DNA of 42,269 nucleotides from a virus. The notes beneath the pieces are model-generated. The model was not told the DNA's origin, did not search any database, and saw nothing but the letters and a program-made list of their open reading frames with translations. Of the stretch, positions 8,553 to 18,200 are shown in pieces (position 1 is the stretch's first letter; every line of letters begins with the position of its first letter). The stretch covers positions 1 through 42,269 of the IMG/VR virus record IMGVR_UViG_3300028388_004293, one strand, 5' to 3'. The position numbers and the translations under genes were made by a program.

Positions 8553-8687
8553 ATGGCTTACTCCAAGAAACCTTCTAAGAAATCAACAAAAAAAGCTAAA
8601 TCTGCTTCTAAAAGCTCTCCTAAGAAAAACATGAGAGGTTGTAGGGAACCTTTTACTGTAGGAGAAGATAGACCTTTTTACGGGTAA
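8553..8687 (+). CDS. Small basic protein
   Basis: A 44-residue product whose first 28 residues are almost entirely K, S, A and T (KKPSKKSTKKAKSASKSS), followed by MRGCREPFTVGEDRPFYG. The latter segment looks like a short conserved tail motif. It begins 2 nt after the previous stop. It could be a minor virion protein or a DNA-condensing peptide; no function is known. Confidence 0.5.
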   Translation: MAYSKKPSKKSTKKAKSASKSSPKKNMRGCREPFTVGEDRPFYG

Positions 8688-8693
8688 ATAATT

Positions 8694-9449
8694 ATGGCTG
8701 ACACAAGACGTTCTAGGAGAGAAAACCCCAAAAGGTATTCTTTACCTGAAATACCAAAAGGAAAAAGAAGAAGTGGTAAAGACAAAAAAGCAAAACCTTA
8801 CCCCCCTTCTGAGCAGTTAAAACGTTTAGGTAGTACAGTAGGTTATATACCCGTTGGAGCGGGAGTAGGTGCTGGAGTAGGGGCTGCAGTTAAAGGTGTA
8901 GGGGCAACAAATAAAGTAAGAAAAACTCTTCAAAAAGTAAAAGGAAATCCTGGAGCTACTAAAGCAGTAAAAGTTACTGCTCCAAAAAAAGTTCGCCAAG
9001 GAACAACTGAAGGAGCAAAAAAAGGTGCACCTATTGGTGCTAGTGGAGGAGCAGTTGTAGGGACTGCAAGCCAAGAAAAAACTTCTAATAAAAAGTCAGC
9101 ACCTAAGAAAAAATCTACTCAACAAAGGATTGATGAAAGAGAAGCTAGGATGTCTAGAAGAGGTAAGACTTCAGCAAAACCTGTACCTGCTGGTAGAACT
9201 GTACGTAAGCCTAAAACTGCCACTACTACTAACACTTCTAGTAAACCTACTACACGTACTGCTAGTTCCTCTAAACCTACTTCTACAAGAAGTAGTGCAC
9301 CAAAGAAGACTAACAAATCTCCACGTATGATGGATAGTATGTTTGGTGGTTCTAGTAACAACACTTCTACAACCAGAAATTCAGGACCAAAACCAAAAAA
9401 GAACGAAGGATATACAAACTATCAAAAAATTATGAGAGGAGTAAGTTAA
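8694..9449 (+). CDS. Lysine-rich low-complexity virion-module protein
   Basis: The 251-residue protein is basic and of low complexity. It has a glycine-valine hydrophobic stretch (about 50-66, GYIPVGAGVGAGVGAAVKG), a second glycine-alanine stretch around 111-124, and long tracts of K, P, S and T (about 130-235). The two Gly/Ala segments could insert in membrane, which would suit an ejected protein, but they may equally be flexible linkers. It is followed 1 nt later by the HeH-like gene. No family is recognised. Confidence 0.6.
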   Translation: MADTRRSRRENPKRYSLPEIPKGKRRSGKDKKAKPYPPSEQLKRLGSTVGYIPVGAGVGAGVGAAVKGVGATNKVRKTLQKVKGNPGATKAVKVTAPKKVRQGTTEGAKKGAPIGASGGAVVGTASQEKTSNKKSAPKKKSTQQRIDEREARMSRRGKTSAKPVPAGRTVRKPKTATTTNTSSKPTTRTASSSKPTSTRSSAPKKTNKSPRMMDSMFGGSSNNTSTTRNSGPKPKKNEGYTNYQKIMRGVS

Positions 9450-9450
9450 T

Positions 9451-10116
9451 ATGCAGGCAAGTTACAAGGGAAGAAAAAGTACTTTTGAAGAAAGGGAGCT
9501 TCGTAAAAAAGCAAAAGAATTGGGAATCAAAGTGCACCCTAGAACAGGTGCAGCCCGCCTCAAAGAAATGATCAACGAGCATCTACAGACTATGATTGAA
9601 ACCCCTCAAGAGACCCTCAACGGCTCTATAAGCCCTTCGCAGACTCCTACCTATCCTGGTGTACCGGATTACTCTGAGAAGCCTTCACAAGGGCTCCCAA
9701 GAGCTTCTGACGCCTCTGTGGAGTACATGACCCAAGAGGAGTACGAGCGCAGGCATTTCAACGAGGCAAAACGGAACGCAGGAAGGCTTGTTAGGATTCG
9801 GCTTACTTGTATGAACCCAGCTAAAAAGAACTGGACAGGAGAAATTATTTCTGTTGGTTCAGCAAAGCTTGGTACTTACAAAAAGTTTATTCCGTTTAAT
9901 ATGGAAGAACCTTATCATGTTCCTTGGATTATTTATCAATATCTTAAAGATAGACAGTGCAGAGTAGGGCATATAGTAAAGCTTCCAGATGGAAGAGAAG
10001 TAAACAGATACAAGCTGATTCCTGAATTTGCAGTAGAACTTCTTCCTCCTCTTACCAAAAAAGAGCTTGAGGAACTAAAACAAAGACAGGCTATGGCAAA
10101 TGGACAAGCGGCTTGA
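9451..10116 (+). CDS. Conserved podovirus virion protein with N-terminal HeH/LEM-like motif
   Basis: The 221-residue protein starts with a basic helical motif (about residues 8-40, FEERELRKKAKELGIKV followed by TGAARLKEMI) like the HeH/LEM or SAP fold often found at the ends of phage structural proteins. Residues 105-200 hold RLVRIRLTCMNPAKKNW, GEIISVGSAKLGTYKKFIPF and EPYHVPWIIYQYLKDRQ. This is a pattern I know from conserved structural proteins of many podoviruses with N4- or T7-like heads, where it lies between capsid and internal virion genes. Its last 17 nt overlap the next gene. Precise role is unknown. Confidence 0.7.
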   Translation: MQASYKGRKSTFEERELRKKAKELGIKVHPRTGAARLKEMINEHLQTMIETPQETLNGSISPSQTPTYPGVPDYSEKPSQGLPRASDASVEYMTQEEYERRHFNEAKRNAGRLVRIRLTCMNPAKKNWTGEIISVGSAKLGTYKKFIPFNMEEPYHVPWIIYQYLKDRQCRVGHIVKLPDGREVNRYKLIPEFAVELLPPLTKKELEELKQRQAMANGQAA

Positions 10117-11185
10117 ACCAGAAGAACAGTTTAGCCCTGAAAAAGGCCGTGATGAAATTATTACGGTCTTTGAAGGGCTTATGGCCTCTGCAAAAGAGCA
10201 TATTCAAAGTGAATATGATGCTCAAAGAATAAGAGGACAAGAATACTCTCAAGTATTTCTTGGTTCACTACAGTCTGCTATGGCGCAGGCTGTAACTTAT
10301 TTGATGGGAATGGATCTTAGTAACGAAAACAAAGAAAAAATATTAGCTGATATTGCCCAATCAAATTATGTAACTGAAACTCAGCTACCTGCACAAGTTG
10401 CTCAAGTTAATGCTGAAACAAGTAAAGTTGAAGCAGAGCAAAATTTAGTTGAAGAACAAACTAATGAAGTTCTTTATAGAATTAATAGCTTACTTCCTGC
10501 AGAAACAGCTTTAAAAACCGAGCAAAAGTATTTTGTTTCCAGTCAAATAAGTGAACTTGATTATAGAACTAACAACTTATTGCCTGCAGAGACACTTTTA
10601 AAAACTGAACAAAGAGATTTTGTTTCTAGTCAAATAAATGAGCTTGATTATAGAGCTAACAACTTACTACCTGCAGAGACATCTTTAAAAATTGAGCAAA
10701 GAGATTTCGTTTCTAGTCAGATAAGTGAACTTAATTATAGAATATCTAGCATACTTCCGAAAGAAAGTGCTTTATTAGATAGTCAAATATCTAAAAATAA
10801 TGCTGATACTGACCTTACAACAGTTCAAATATCTAAAACGAATGCTGATACTAACCTTATAACAGCCCAAATATCTAAAACGGGTGCTGATACTGCTTTA
10901 GTTAATACCCAAAACAATCTTACTAATTTACAGCTTGCTACTGAAGATGCTAGGAAAGTTAAACTTCAAGCAGAAGAGCAGTTAATTAATGCGAAGACAA
11001 GCCATGAAGTTAATTTTTTACAAAACTTAGCTTCTCAAAAAACTTTAACAGATGCTCAAACTGCAGCAATGCAACAAGAGCCTGCTATCAAAGTTTATAA
11101 AATTCAAGCAGATCTAACTTCTGCACGTTGGGTAGCTAATGGAGAAGCAGACACAACTACTCCTACTCCACCTCCTGGATTTTAA
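10100..11185 (+). CDS. Long coiled-coil virion protein with tandem repeats
   Basis: The 361-residue protein is almost wholly helical. Residues 1-110 are unique. Residues about 116-230 contain four copies of a 29-residue unit built on FVSSQISELDYRTNNLLPAE. Residues about 230-270 contain three copies of a 14-residue unit (QISKTNADTNLIT). A further coil and a proline-rich tail (TTPTPPPGF) follow. Such protein shape is typical of internal virion or tail-tube-length proteins of podoviruses. The repeats point to length change by slippage or recombination. No enzymatic motif is present. Confidence 0.65.
   Translation: MDKRLEPEEQFSPEKGRDEIITVFEGLMASAKEHIQSEYDAQRIRGQEYSQVFLGSLQSAMAQAVTYLMGMDLSNENKEKILADIAQSNYVTETQLPAQVAQVNAETSKVEAEQNLVEEQTNEVLYRINSLLPAETALKTEQKYFVSSQISELDYRTNNLLPAETLLKTEQRDFVSSQINELDYRANNLLPAETSLKIEQRDFVSSQISELNYRISSILPKESALLDSQISKNNADTDLTTVQISKTNADTNLITAQISKTGADTALVNTQNNLTNLQLATEDARKVKLQAEEQLINAKTSHEVNFLQNLASQKTLTDAQTAAMQQEPAIKVYKIQADLTSARWVANGEADTTTPTPPPGF
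10444..10776 (+). repeat. Four tandem 87-bp coding repeats
   Basis: Copies start at about 10444, 10531, 10618 and 10705. The middle two are closest in sequence; the outer ones have diverged and the last is incomplete. Each unit keeps the reading frame (87 nt = 29 codons) and ends in an ACTGAACAAAGAGAT-like block. Confidence 0.8.
10786..10911 (+). repeat. Three tandem 42-bp coding repeats
   Basis: In-frame units of 14 codons begin with CAAATATCTAAAA followed by an AATGCTGATACT-like block. They directly follow the 87-bp repeats in the same gene, so one protein carries two repeat families of different period. Confidence 0.75.
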
Positions 11186-11188
11186 GTA

Positions 11189-13579
11189 ATGTCTTTTCTA
11201 GGGCTGTTTGACAGTGAGTATAAATATTATGCTTTTGGTACTACTGAAAGCATAATAGAAAAAGAAGATTACATAGACACTATGTTGTCTTCTGTATATT
11301 CTGCTACTAAACAGCCTGACGAAGAAATAGTACCTAATTTAATAGCTTCTTATGTTGCTGGAGTGCCAGGGATGGCACATAGGTATTATAAATTTGCTCA
11401 AAACGGTAAGTACTACTGGGGTTTACCAGAAGGGGGGTTTAGCTACAGAAAAATATCCGACAGTACTATACTTCAAGCACTTCAAAACAAAACAGGTTTA
11501 AATGACGTAGCACTTGAAAAGGTACACTATGATTTAAATGGAGCTTATCAAGCTGCTTTAGACTATTTATTAAACTCAGCATGGTATGATTTAAATAATA
11601 CTGCTATAAGTGTTTGGCCTACAGTAAAGGCTATTGACTATATAGAAACTATTGAACCAGGTGAACCTGGAAACGAAGATGGAGAAGAGCCTTTAGAAAT
11701 AATACATTATTATTATTATGATTCTACGATCAGTGCATTAGATTTTTCTGTTATTGCTGAAAAAGTAAATGGAGAATTTACAGGAGCAATAAGAATTGTT
11801 TTCCGTAGAAATTGGGAAGGTGAGCCTAACCCAGGGATAGATTACTTTAATGGATATCATTCATCAGGTGATTATGTCTGGCACAATATTTTTTTTATTA
11901 TAGAACTAGATAACGCTTTTTCTCCTGAAACAGGTATTTTTAATTCGGGTACAGCTTATGATCCTTCTGTAGGTATCTGGGTAGTTTATGATAGAGCAAG
12001 TGAAGGATATAGTACAAATTATCAGACAACTTTGACAAATGCAGAAATAACAGAAGTTGGTGAATCTACTTCTCAACGGACTACTTTTTATCCTATTTCA
12101 GTTATTTATTCTGATAATATAAGTTACGAAGCAAACAGTGTTTGGGAAAATTCTTTAAGAAAACTTTTAAACATTTTAAATATTAAATTAGATACAATTA
12201 GGGAAGAGTTTGATAAAGCTGTAGCTGAAAGTAATGCAAATGATTTATACTTGTTAGATTTTTACATTTTCTTTGGTGCACAAATTACCCCTGATTATAT
12301 TGGTGGAAGTCTAGTTATAGATTCTGAAAGTCCTTTAAAAGTATATATTTTTGAGTTTTACAAACTTTTATATCAAAACAACACACTTAATAGATCAGAT
12401 TATGCTGCTTGGGAATCAGAGTATGCTGCCTATTTATGGGATAGAGAAAGTATTCCTACAAGTGATGATGATGATAGAAGTTTTGATTACGATCATTTAA
12501 ACGTAGCTCCTAAAGTTCCACAACAGTCTTTTGTAGTTAAAGAAGCAGGAGATAATGGATTTAAGTTTAGGTTTTCATGGTCTTATATAGAAAGATATGA
12601 AAGTTCTATTTCAACAACGGATGCTTTGAGTAATTTTAATCCTCCAACTTTAAGTACTGGTGATAATCATTTTTATTATTCTATTGAAGGAGAGGAAATA
12701 CAAGAAAATGGGGATACTCTCTACGTTGTATTTGTAATAGTAAACGGAGAATCTTCTTATCTAATTAACACTCCTGATGGAGAAAAAGTTGTACAAGGGG
12801 CAGATGTTAAATGTCCAATTTCTTATGAAGTAATTAAAAAAATGCCTTTTAGGGATGCAGAGTATGTTCTGCAAGAAGGGCTTTCTACGGCAGTACTAAC
12901 TGTTATAGAAGAAGAAATACAGTGGTATCAACAAAGCTTTTGGAAAGGTATTTTTGTAATTATTACTTTTGCTATAGTTATTGTAAGTTTTCAAATTCAA
13001 ATAGCAGGACTTGTAGCTGCTTTAGGTATAACAGGAATTGCAGCTACTACAGTAAGTTTTACTGTTAAGTTTGCACTAAGTATGATTGCATCTGTATCAG
13101 CTAGTTTAGCTTTTGAAGATCCAATTATTACTTTTGTAGTAAGCTTAGCAATGGGAGTAGCTTTAAGTGGTGGAACTCTCCAAACATTTTTAGATGGGAT
13201 TTGGAAAGACTTTCAAACTTTACCAAGTAGTCCTCTTAAAGCTTTGTCTCATGTAAGTAACTTAGGTGGAAGTTACACAAAACTTAGAGCAGATTTAGAC
13301 TTACAAGACTACTCTATAGATGAAGAGCTTGCTGAAGACCAGCTTAACAGCAGAGAACAAGAAGAGCTGAACCAAGAAAGGTTAACGAATATAAACATGC
13401 TGCCTTCATTGCGCAGAGTAGACGACACAGATGTTAGATTGACTCCAGAAGGTTTTATTGCTACAGCTTTAGAAACAGACCCTGCAAAAGGGTTTACAGA
13501 CGTTAACAAACTATATATAAGACCAAGAACAGATATTGACTATACTTATGGCATGGTGCCTGTTTCTGAATACATTTGA
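11189..13579 (+). CDS. Large virion protein with C-terminal membrane segments
   Basis: The 796-residue protein is acidic and tyrosine-rich over its first 580 residues. A strongly hydrophobic stretch follows at about 585-667 (KGIFVIITFAIVIVSF, AGLVAALGITGIAATT, FVVSLAMGVALSGG) that could form three or four membrane spans, and the tail is soluble. Placed between capsid genes and the giant ejected protein, it could be a head-tail or ejection protein that inserts into the host envelope. N4 genes 52-54 have a similar position. I recognise no domain; the membrane region is seen directly and the role is inferred. Confidence 0.65.
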   Translation: MSFLGLFDSEYKYYAFGTTESIIEKEDYIDTMLSSVYSATKQPDEEIVPNLIASYVAGVPGMAHRYYKFAQNGKYYWGLPEGGFSYRKISDSTILQALQNKTGLNDVALEKVHYDLNGAYQAALDYLLNSAWYDLNNTAISVWPTVKAIDYIETIEPGEPGNEDGEEPLEIIHYYYYDSTISALDFSVIAEKVNGEFTGAIRIVFRRNWEGEPNPGIDYFNGYHSSGDYVWHNIFFIIELDNAFSPETGIFNSGTAYDPSVGIWVVYDRASEGYSTNYQTTLTNAEITEVGESTSQRTTFYPISVIYSDNISYEANSVWENSLRKLLNILNIKLDTIREEFDKAVAESNANDLYLLDFYIFFGAQITPDYIGGSLVIDSESPLKVYIFEFYKLLYQNNTLNRSDYAAWESEYAAYLWDRESIPTSDDDDRSFDYDHLNVAPKVPQQSFVVKEAGDNGFKFRFSWSYIERYESSISTTDALSNFNPPTLSTGDNHFYYSIEGEEIQENGDTLYVVFVIVNGESSYLINTPDGEKVVQGADVKCPISYEVIKKMPFRDAEYVLQEGLSTAVLTVIEEEIQWYQQSFWKGIFVIITFAIVIVSFQIQIAGLVAALGITGIAATTVSFTVKFALSMIASVSASLAFEDPIITFVVSLAMGVALSGGTLQTFLDGIWKDFQTLPSSPLKALSHVSNLGGSYTKLRADLDLQDYSIDEELAEDQLNSREQEELNQERLTNINMLPSLRRVDDTDVRLTPEGFIATALETDPAKGFTDVNKLYIRPRTDIDYTYGMVPVSEYI

Positions 13580-13587
13580 GGTGATTT

Positions 13588-14118
13588 ATGGCTTTTAATA
13601 TACTTTCTGGTTTACTAGATACTGGGGCAGATTTTCTAGGTGGTATTGGCAACAACCTAGGAAACATGTTTTCTGGAAATAACATGGCTAACCAGTTTGA
13701 TTTTGGTAGCAGTGTTGGTAATACCCTAGGAGCTAATACTTCTGGTTTGTTTGGGCAGGAAGACTTGCTAATGCAAGGACTACAAAATCCTGTTACAAAC
13801 GCAGTAGCTCCTCAAGTAGCGGCTAACCAAGCAGGACAAGGGTTGTTTGGTCAAATGCTAAGCAATACTAGCTTAGGAGATATTGGTAATATTGGTTTAG
13901 GCGCTTTAAACTACATGGACAGAAAAAAGCTTAATGAAGAGCTTATGAAGCAGATGCAAACAGCTCTTGAAATGCAGAAGCAAGAAATTACAAATAGAAA
14001 TAAACTTCTTGAAGAAGAGCAAAAAAGAAGAATTGCTAGGAGTAGCCAAGGAAATCCTAATTTAGGTACTTCCAGTGTTTATAACCCTGAAGATTTAAAC
14101 TTTATTCCTTTGGCATAA
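13588..14118 (+). CDS. Putative internal virion protein, glycine-rich and coiled coil
   Basis: The 176-residue protein has a glycine-, asparagine- and phenylalanine-rich N-terminal half (FNILSGLLDTGADFLGGI and repeats of LG and FG). A charged helix follows at about 110-155 (MDRKKLNEELMKQMQTALE). This arrangement recalls small internal core proteins of podoviruses such as T7 gp14, which form part of the ejection channel. GAGGTGATTT precedes the ATG. No sequence family is identified. Confidence 0.6.
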   Translation: MAFNILSGLLDTGADFLGGIGNNLGNMFSGNNMANQFDFGSSVGNTLGANTSGLFGQEDLLMQGLQNPVTNAVAPQVAANQAGQGLFGQMLSNTSLGDIGNIGLGALNYMDRKKLNEELMKQMQTALEMQKQEITNRNKLLEEEQKRRIARSSQGNPNLGTSSVYNPEDLNFIPLA

Positions 14119-14122
14119 TATT

Positions 14123-15289
14123 ATGGCTGTTAAAAGTGCTATTACTTTAGATCCAGTAAGACCTTTAGACTTATCTGGATACTTAAACGTTATTAGGCAA
14201 AATAGACCTGAAGAAGCTTTTCTTAAAGCTTTACAGCCTACGTTTGAAAACCTGGAAAAGAGGAAAACTCAGCAGGTTTTTGGGGATTACTTGTCTGGTG
14301 GCATGAACCAGCAAGACGCCCTTCAGCAGCTTGCTCAGGGGCCTCTCAAAGGCGATACAGAGCGTTTCTTGGAGTTGATGGTATCTTCGCAGCAACCAGA
14401 GGCTACAGCGGCTAACATAGCCGCTCAGAGAGCCAGAGCAGCAAACCTTCAAGCAGACACTGGTTTTACTCAAGCACGTACTGAAGCGTATCCTGAAGAG
14501 TCTCAATCTCTTATAGAAAGCAGAAGAACAACTGCTAAAAATCAAACAAGAAGTCAAGATAGACAAGATGCAATACTTTTTGATGAAATAAACCAAAGAA
14601 GAAAAGAAGAACAAGAAGCACAACTAAGAGATAAAGTTTGGGCTGAACTTACTGCTTCTGAGAATCCCCAAGAAACTATTAGAACAGCACTTAACAACCC
14701 AGAAGTATCTGCAGATGTAAAAAGAATGATTTTATCTAGTCCTCAAGCTGAAGCTATGAACGCCTATGATAAAAACTATTATACAAACTTAGCAAAATTA
14801 GATGCTAAAAGAGAACATAACATGAGCTTTGAGGGTTATCCTCCTTCTCAGATTAGAGATATAAATTATCTAGAGCAACAAGAAGGCCCGCACGTTATCA
14901 ACAGCAAAGGAAATTATGTGCCTTTGTCTGGTTTACAAACATTAGACAACGAACAAGAAATGTATCATGCGTTAATTGGCATAGATGCTGCTGATGATCT
15001 TGGTTTAAAAAGCTTTATAGAAAAACAATTTCCTTTTGGTAGCAAAAGAGTAGAAAACTACGATTGGGCTGGAGAAGCTACTCCACAACAAAAAGAACTG
15101 TTTGACGAAATTAAAAATTGGCAGCAATACGTTGCACCTGAAGTTGTTATGGAAGAAATTAGTGGATACCTTGAAGCAGATAAAAAGTTAACAGGTGGAA
15201 GAAAGGATATTAATGATCTTGTAGAGCAGATGAGACAAGCTAGAATAGAAGTGCTTGAGCCTGCTTGGAAAGATTCACGTTTAAGATAA
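14123..15289 (+). CDS. Virion protein with central coiled coil
   Basis: The 388-residue protein begins with a hydrophobic-polar segment (MAVKSAITLDPVRPLDLSG). Long helical stretches rich in Q, E, R and A follow (about 90-200, IAAQRARAANLQADTGF and NQRRKEEQEAQLRDKV). It lies 4 nt before the giant protein gene and 4 nt after the previous gene, within the internal-core module. Helical core proteins that accompany the ejected RNA polymerase are expected here. No domain is recognised. Confidence 0.6.
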   Translation: MAVKSAITLDPVRPLDLSGYLNVIRQNRPEEAFLKALQPTFENLEKRKTQQVFGDYLSGGMNQQDALQQLAQGPLKGDTERFLELMVSSQQPEATAANIAAQRARAANLQADTGFTQARTEAYPEESQSLIESRRTTAKNQTRSQDRQDAILFDEINQRRKEEQEAQLRDKVWAELTASENPQETIRTALNNPEVSADVKRMILSSPQAEAMNAYDKNYYTNLAKLDAKREHNMSFEGYPPSQIRDINYLEQQEGPHVINSKGNYVPLSGLQTLDNEQEMYHALIGIDAADDLGLKSFIEKQFPFGSKRVENYDWAGEATPQQKELFDEIKNWQQYVAPEVVMEEISGYLEADKKLTGGRKDINDLVEQMRQARIEVLEPAWKDSRLR

Positions 15290-15293
15290 AAAT

Positions 15294-18200
15294 ATGTCTA
15301 ACAATCCTTTTCTACAGAGACTTGAAGAACAGTCTCCTGCTAATGTTCCAGAAGAAACACTGGAAAACAGGCAGGAGATTTTTTCATTGGATGCTATAAA
15401 AGCTGCCAGGCTTAGACAAAAAGAAGAAGAAAAACTAGACAGGATAGATCCTTTTGGTTTTGAGTTTTTAGATGCAGATACTCTTAGAAACCCAGAAACA
15501 GGGGAAAGATTTAGAGTGGCTCCTGCTAGCCCAGGCAGGACAGCTAACACTTATGAGACATCTCCTGAAGCCTACCAAGGTATAGGGGGGCGTAAGAGAT
15601 TTGAGGCTCATGCTGACGCCTATGAGCGTGAGTATGGAGTACGGCCTTCTGTCCAAGACTTAGTTAGAGAAGGGCAATCTGCTGCCAGACAAGTTAGAGA
15701 ACAATATCCTATTGAAGATATTACTGTCACTGACACAGGTGAGACAGACATCTATGATAGAAAATTAGTAACTGTTGGTTCAGAAAAACAAGGGGATTTG
15801 GGTACTCAGCTTGCTACTAGAGACAGAAACGCTGCTTATAACTTACCTGAGAACATAAGCCAAAGAACTAAAGACATAGGTTCTGGGAATCTGTTAGCTC
15901 GTAGAATAGGTAGTGGACCTAAGTCCAGAAGCCAGTACATGAGTGACTGGCTAGGGCAAGTTAAAAATGCTTTTGTAAAGACAGGAGCAGACTTAGTAGG
16001 AGAGTCTATTAGGTTAAGTCCTGTAATGCCTGTCTTAGATTGGTTGGCTCAGAAAGGACATAACTTAGTTGTTCCTGAAAATGAAAAAGATACTGGGGAT
16101 TCCAAAAACTTTATTGGTAGAGAATTTGGCATTGGCCAAGCTATCAATGAAGGTATCGAACAGTGGTCTAAAGATAATCTATCTATAGAAGAGCTTAAGA
16201 TAGAACAAAACTATAGAAGAAGACAACAAAGACAGGAACAACTGTTTGAAGAAGAAAAACAAGAAAAAATAGATAATGGGATGTCTCCAACTAAAGCTGA
16301 GTTGGAGAAACAAGGAGCTATGTTTAAGTATACTTTGGGTCAAATGAGAAGAGACCCGAGTAGAGCCATGAATGCATTGGCTCAAACAGCACCTGACTTA
16401 GTAGGTAGTGTTGGTGTTGCTGCAGTTAGAGCAGGTTTTGTATTTAAAAAGCTTGCTAAAAAATACGGTAAAGACTGGAAGAGTAATCCAGAAGCTGTAA
16501 AAGAAGCTACTAAGGACTTAGGTACTACTGCAATACTTGCAGACACAACATTTGAAGCGGTATCAGCTTCTGCTGAAGCAAGAGATCAAGTACTTAATTT
16601 ATCAGAAGAAGAGTTAAAAAAATCTCCCCTCTACAATATTTATCTTGAAGAAGGTAAATCTCCTGAAGAAGCTAAATTTCTTCTTGCTGATAATGTTGCT
16701 GCAGCAAACTTGGTAACTGCAGGAGCTATAACCGCAGTTACCAATAAGATTATTGGTTTAGGGGATGTATTGGGTCGTGTTGCGGGTGGCCTACGTACAC
16801 CACAAGCAGCTTCTGGAAACATTGCTAAAACGGTCTCTGAGCGTTTCAGAGACCTAGGGGCTACTACGGCTAGGGAGACTGTACAAGAAGGCGTAGAGAC
16901 GCCCTCACAGCTTGCTGGAAGCAATCTAATCACCCAGCAATTGGTAGACCCAGAACAGGGCATTACGGAAGGCACTGGTGCTGCTACAGCAGAAGGTGTT
17001 GTAGCTGGTGGCTTGGCTGGTGGCACTGTAGCAGGTGCTAGCACAGGTATGTCTGCTGTACAGGATGCTGTCACTTTAGGTAAAGGGACTGAAGTTCCTG
17101 ATACACCTGAAGCCAAAGAGATTGTTACTGGTATCAAAGCAGCAGTTAAGAACAATGAACTTCCTCCTATAGCAGAAGCTTATCTTACTGCTATTGCAGA
17201 TATTGAATCTAAGTTTAATCCTGGAGCAGTAGGTCCTCGTATTGGGATAGATATTGACGGAGATCCTGTACATTATGGAAAGCGTGCTAGAGGACCTTTT
17301 CAGTTTATGCCTAGTACTGCAGAGCAGTACGGGCTCAATAATCCCCATGATCCTACAGCATCTGCAAATGCTGCAGCTAAGCTTTTACAAGCTAACTTTA
17401 ATACTATTCGTAAAGCTAAGCCTAAGTGGTCAGATGAAAAAGTCTGGGCTGCTGCTGCTCTTGCACATCACTCTGGTGCAGGTAATGTTATTAAGGGCAG
17501 ATTAGGTAAACACGGTAGAAATTACCGTCAAATGTTAGAAGCTAGAATTGGTGGTGGTTTGCGTAAAGCTTTTGCTAAAGGCAAAACAAATAACATACGT
17601 AAAGCAACTAATAAAGAAGTATTTGGTTATGCAGAATCTCGTACTGAAGAAGGAGCTTCTAAAAAGCCTATAACAAAAGCCGCAAAAGATCCTGAAGAAA
17701 GGGCCAAAGAATTAAATTCTTCTGAGGATATGTCTATAGAAGAATTTAAAGAATTTGAAATTAATGTTGGAGAGGCTAAAATAAATATACACAAGGCAGC
17801 TAGAGAAGCTAAAGAAGCTGGAGATGAGGCTGCTTTAGTAGAATTAAGAGAGAGATATAGAGCTTTAAACGACGCTTTAGAAAGTAGAAAAGCAGAATTT
17901 TTAGCTTCTCCTACTCTAGAGTCTATTAACAACCTAAAAGGTAAAACTTTAGGTAGCGGAGAAGATATAGAAACTTCTGATAATATTGATGATAATTTAT
18001 CAGCAGCTACTGTTGGTTTAGCTAACGGTGTAGGGGAAAATATTTCCTTAGATAATATAGATGCTGCGGTACAAAAAGTATTAGAAGCCGCTAAAAAAAT
18101 ACCTGGAATTAGTGAAAGTCAGCTTAAAGTTACTGAAGATAAGCTTGGTGGTTTCAAATCTACTGGTCCAGGTAGGATAGGAACAAGAGGATTACTGCAT

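Noticed and set aside
16640-17155. 171-codon minus-strand frame inside the giant gene
   Set aside because: It results from a GC-rich patch that lacks stops on the opposite strand; no start signals and no domain.
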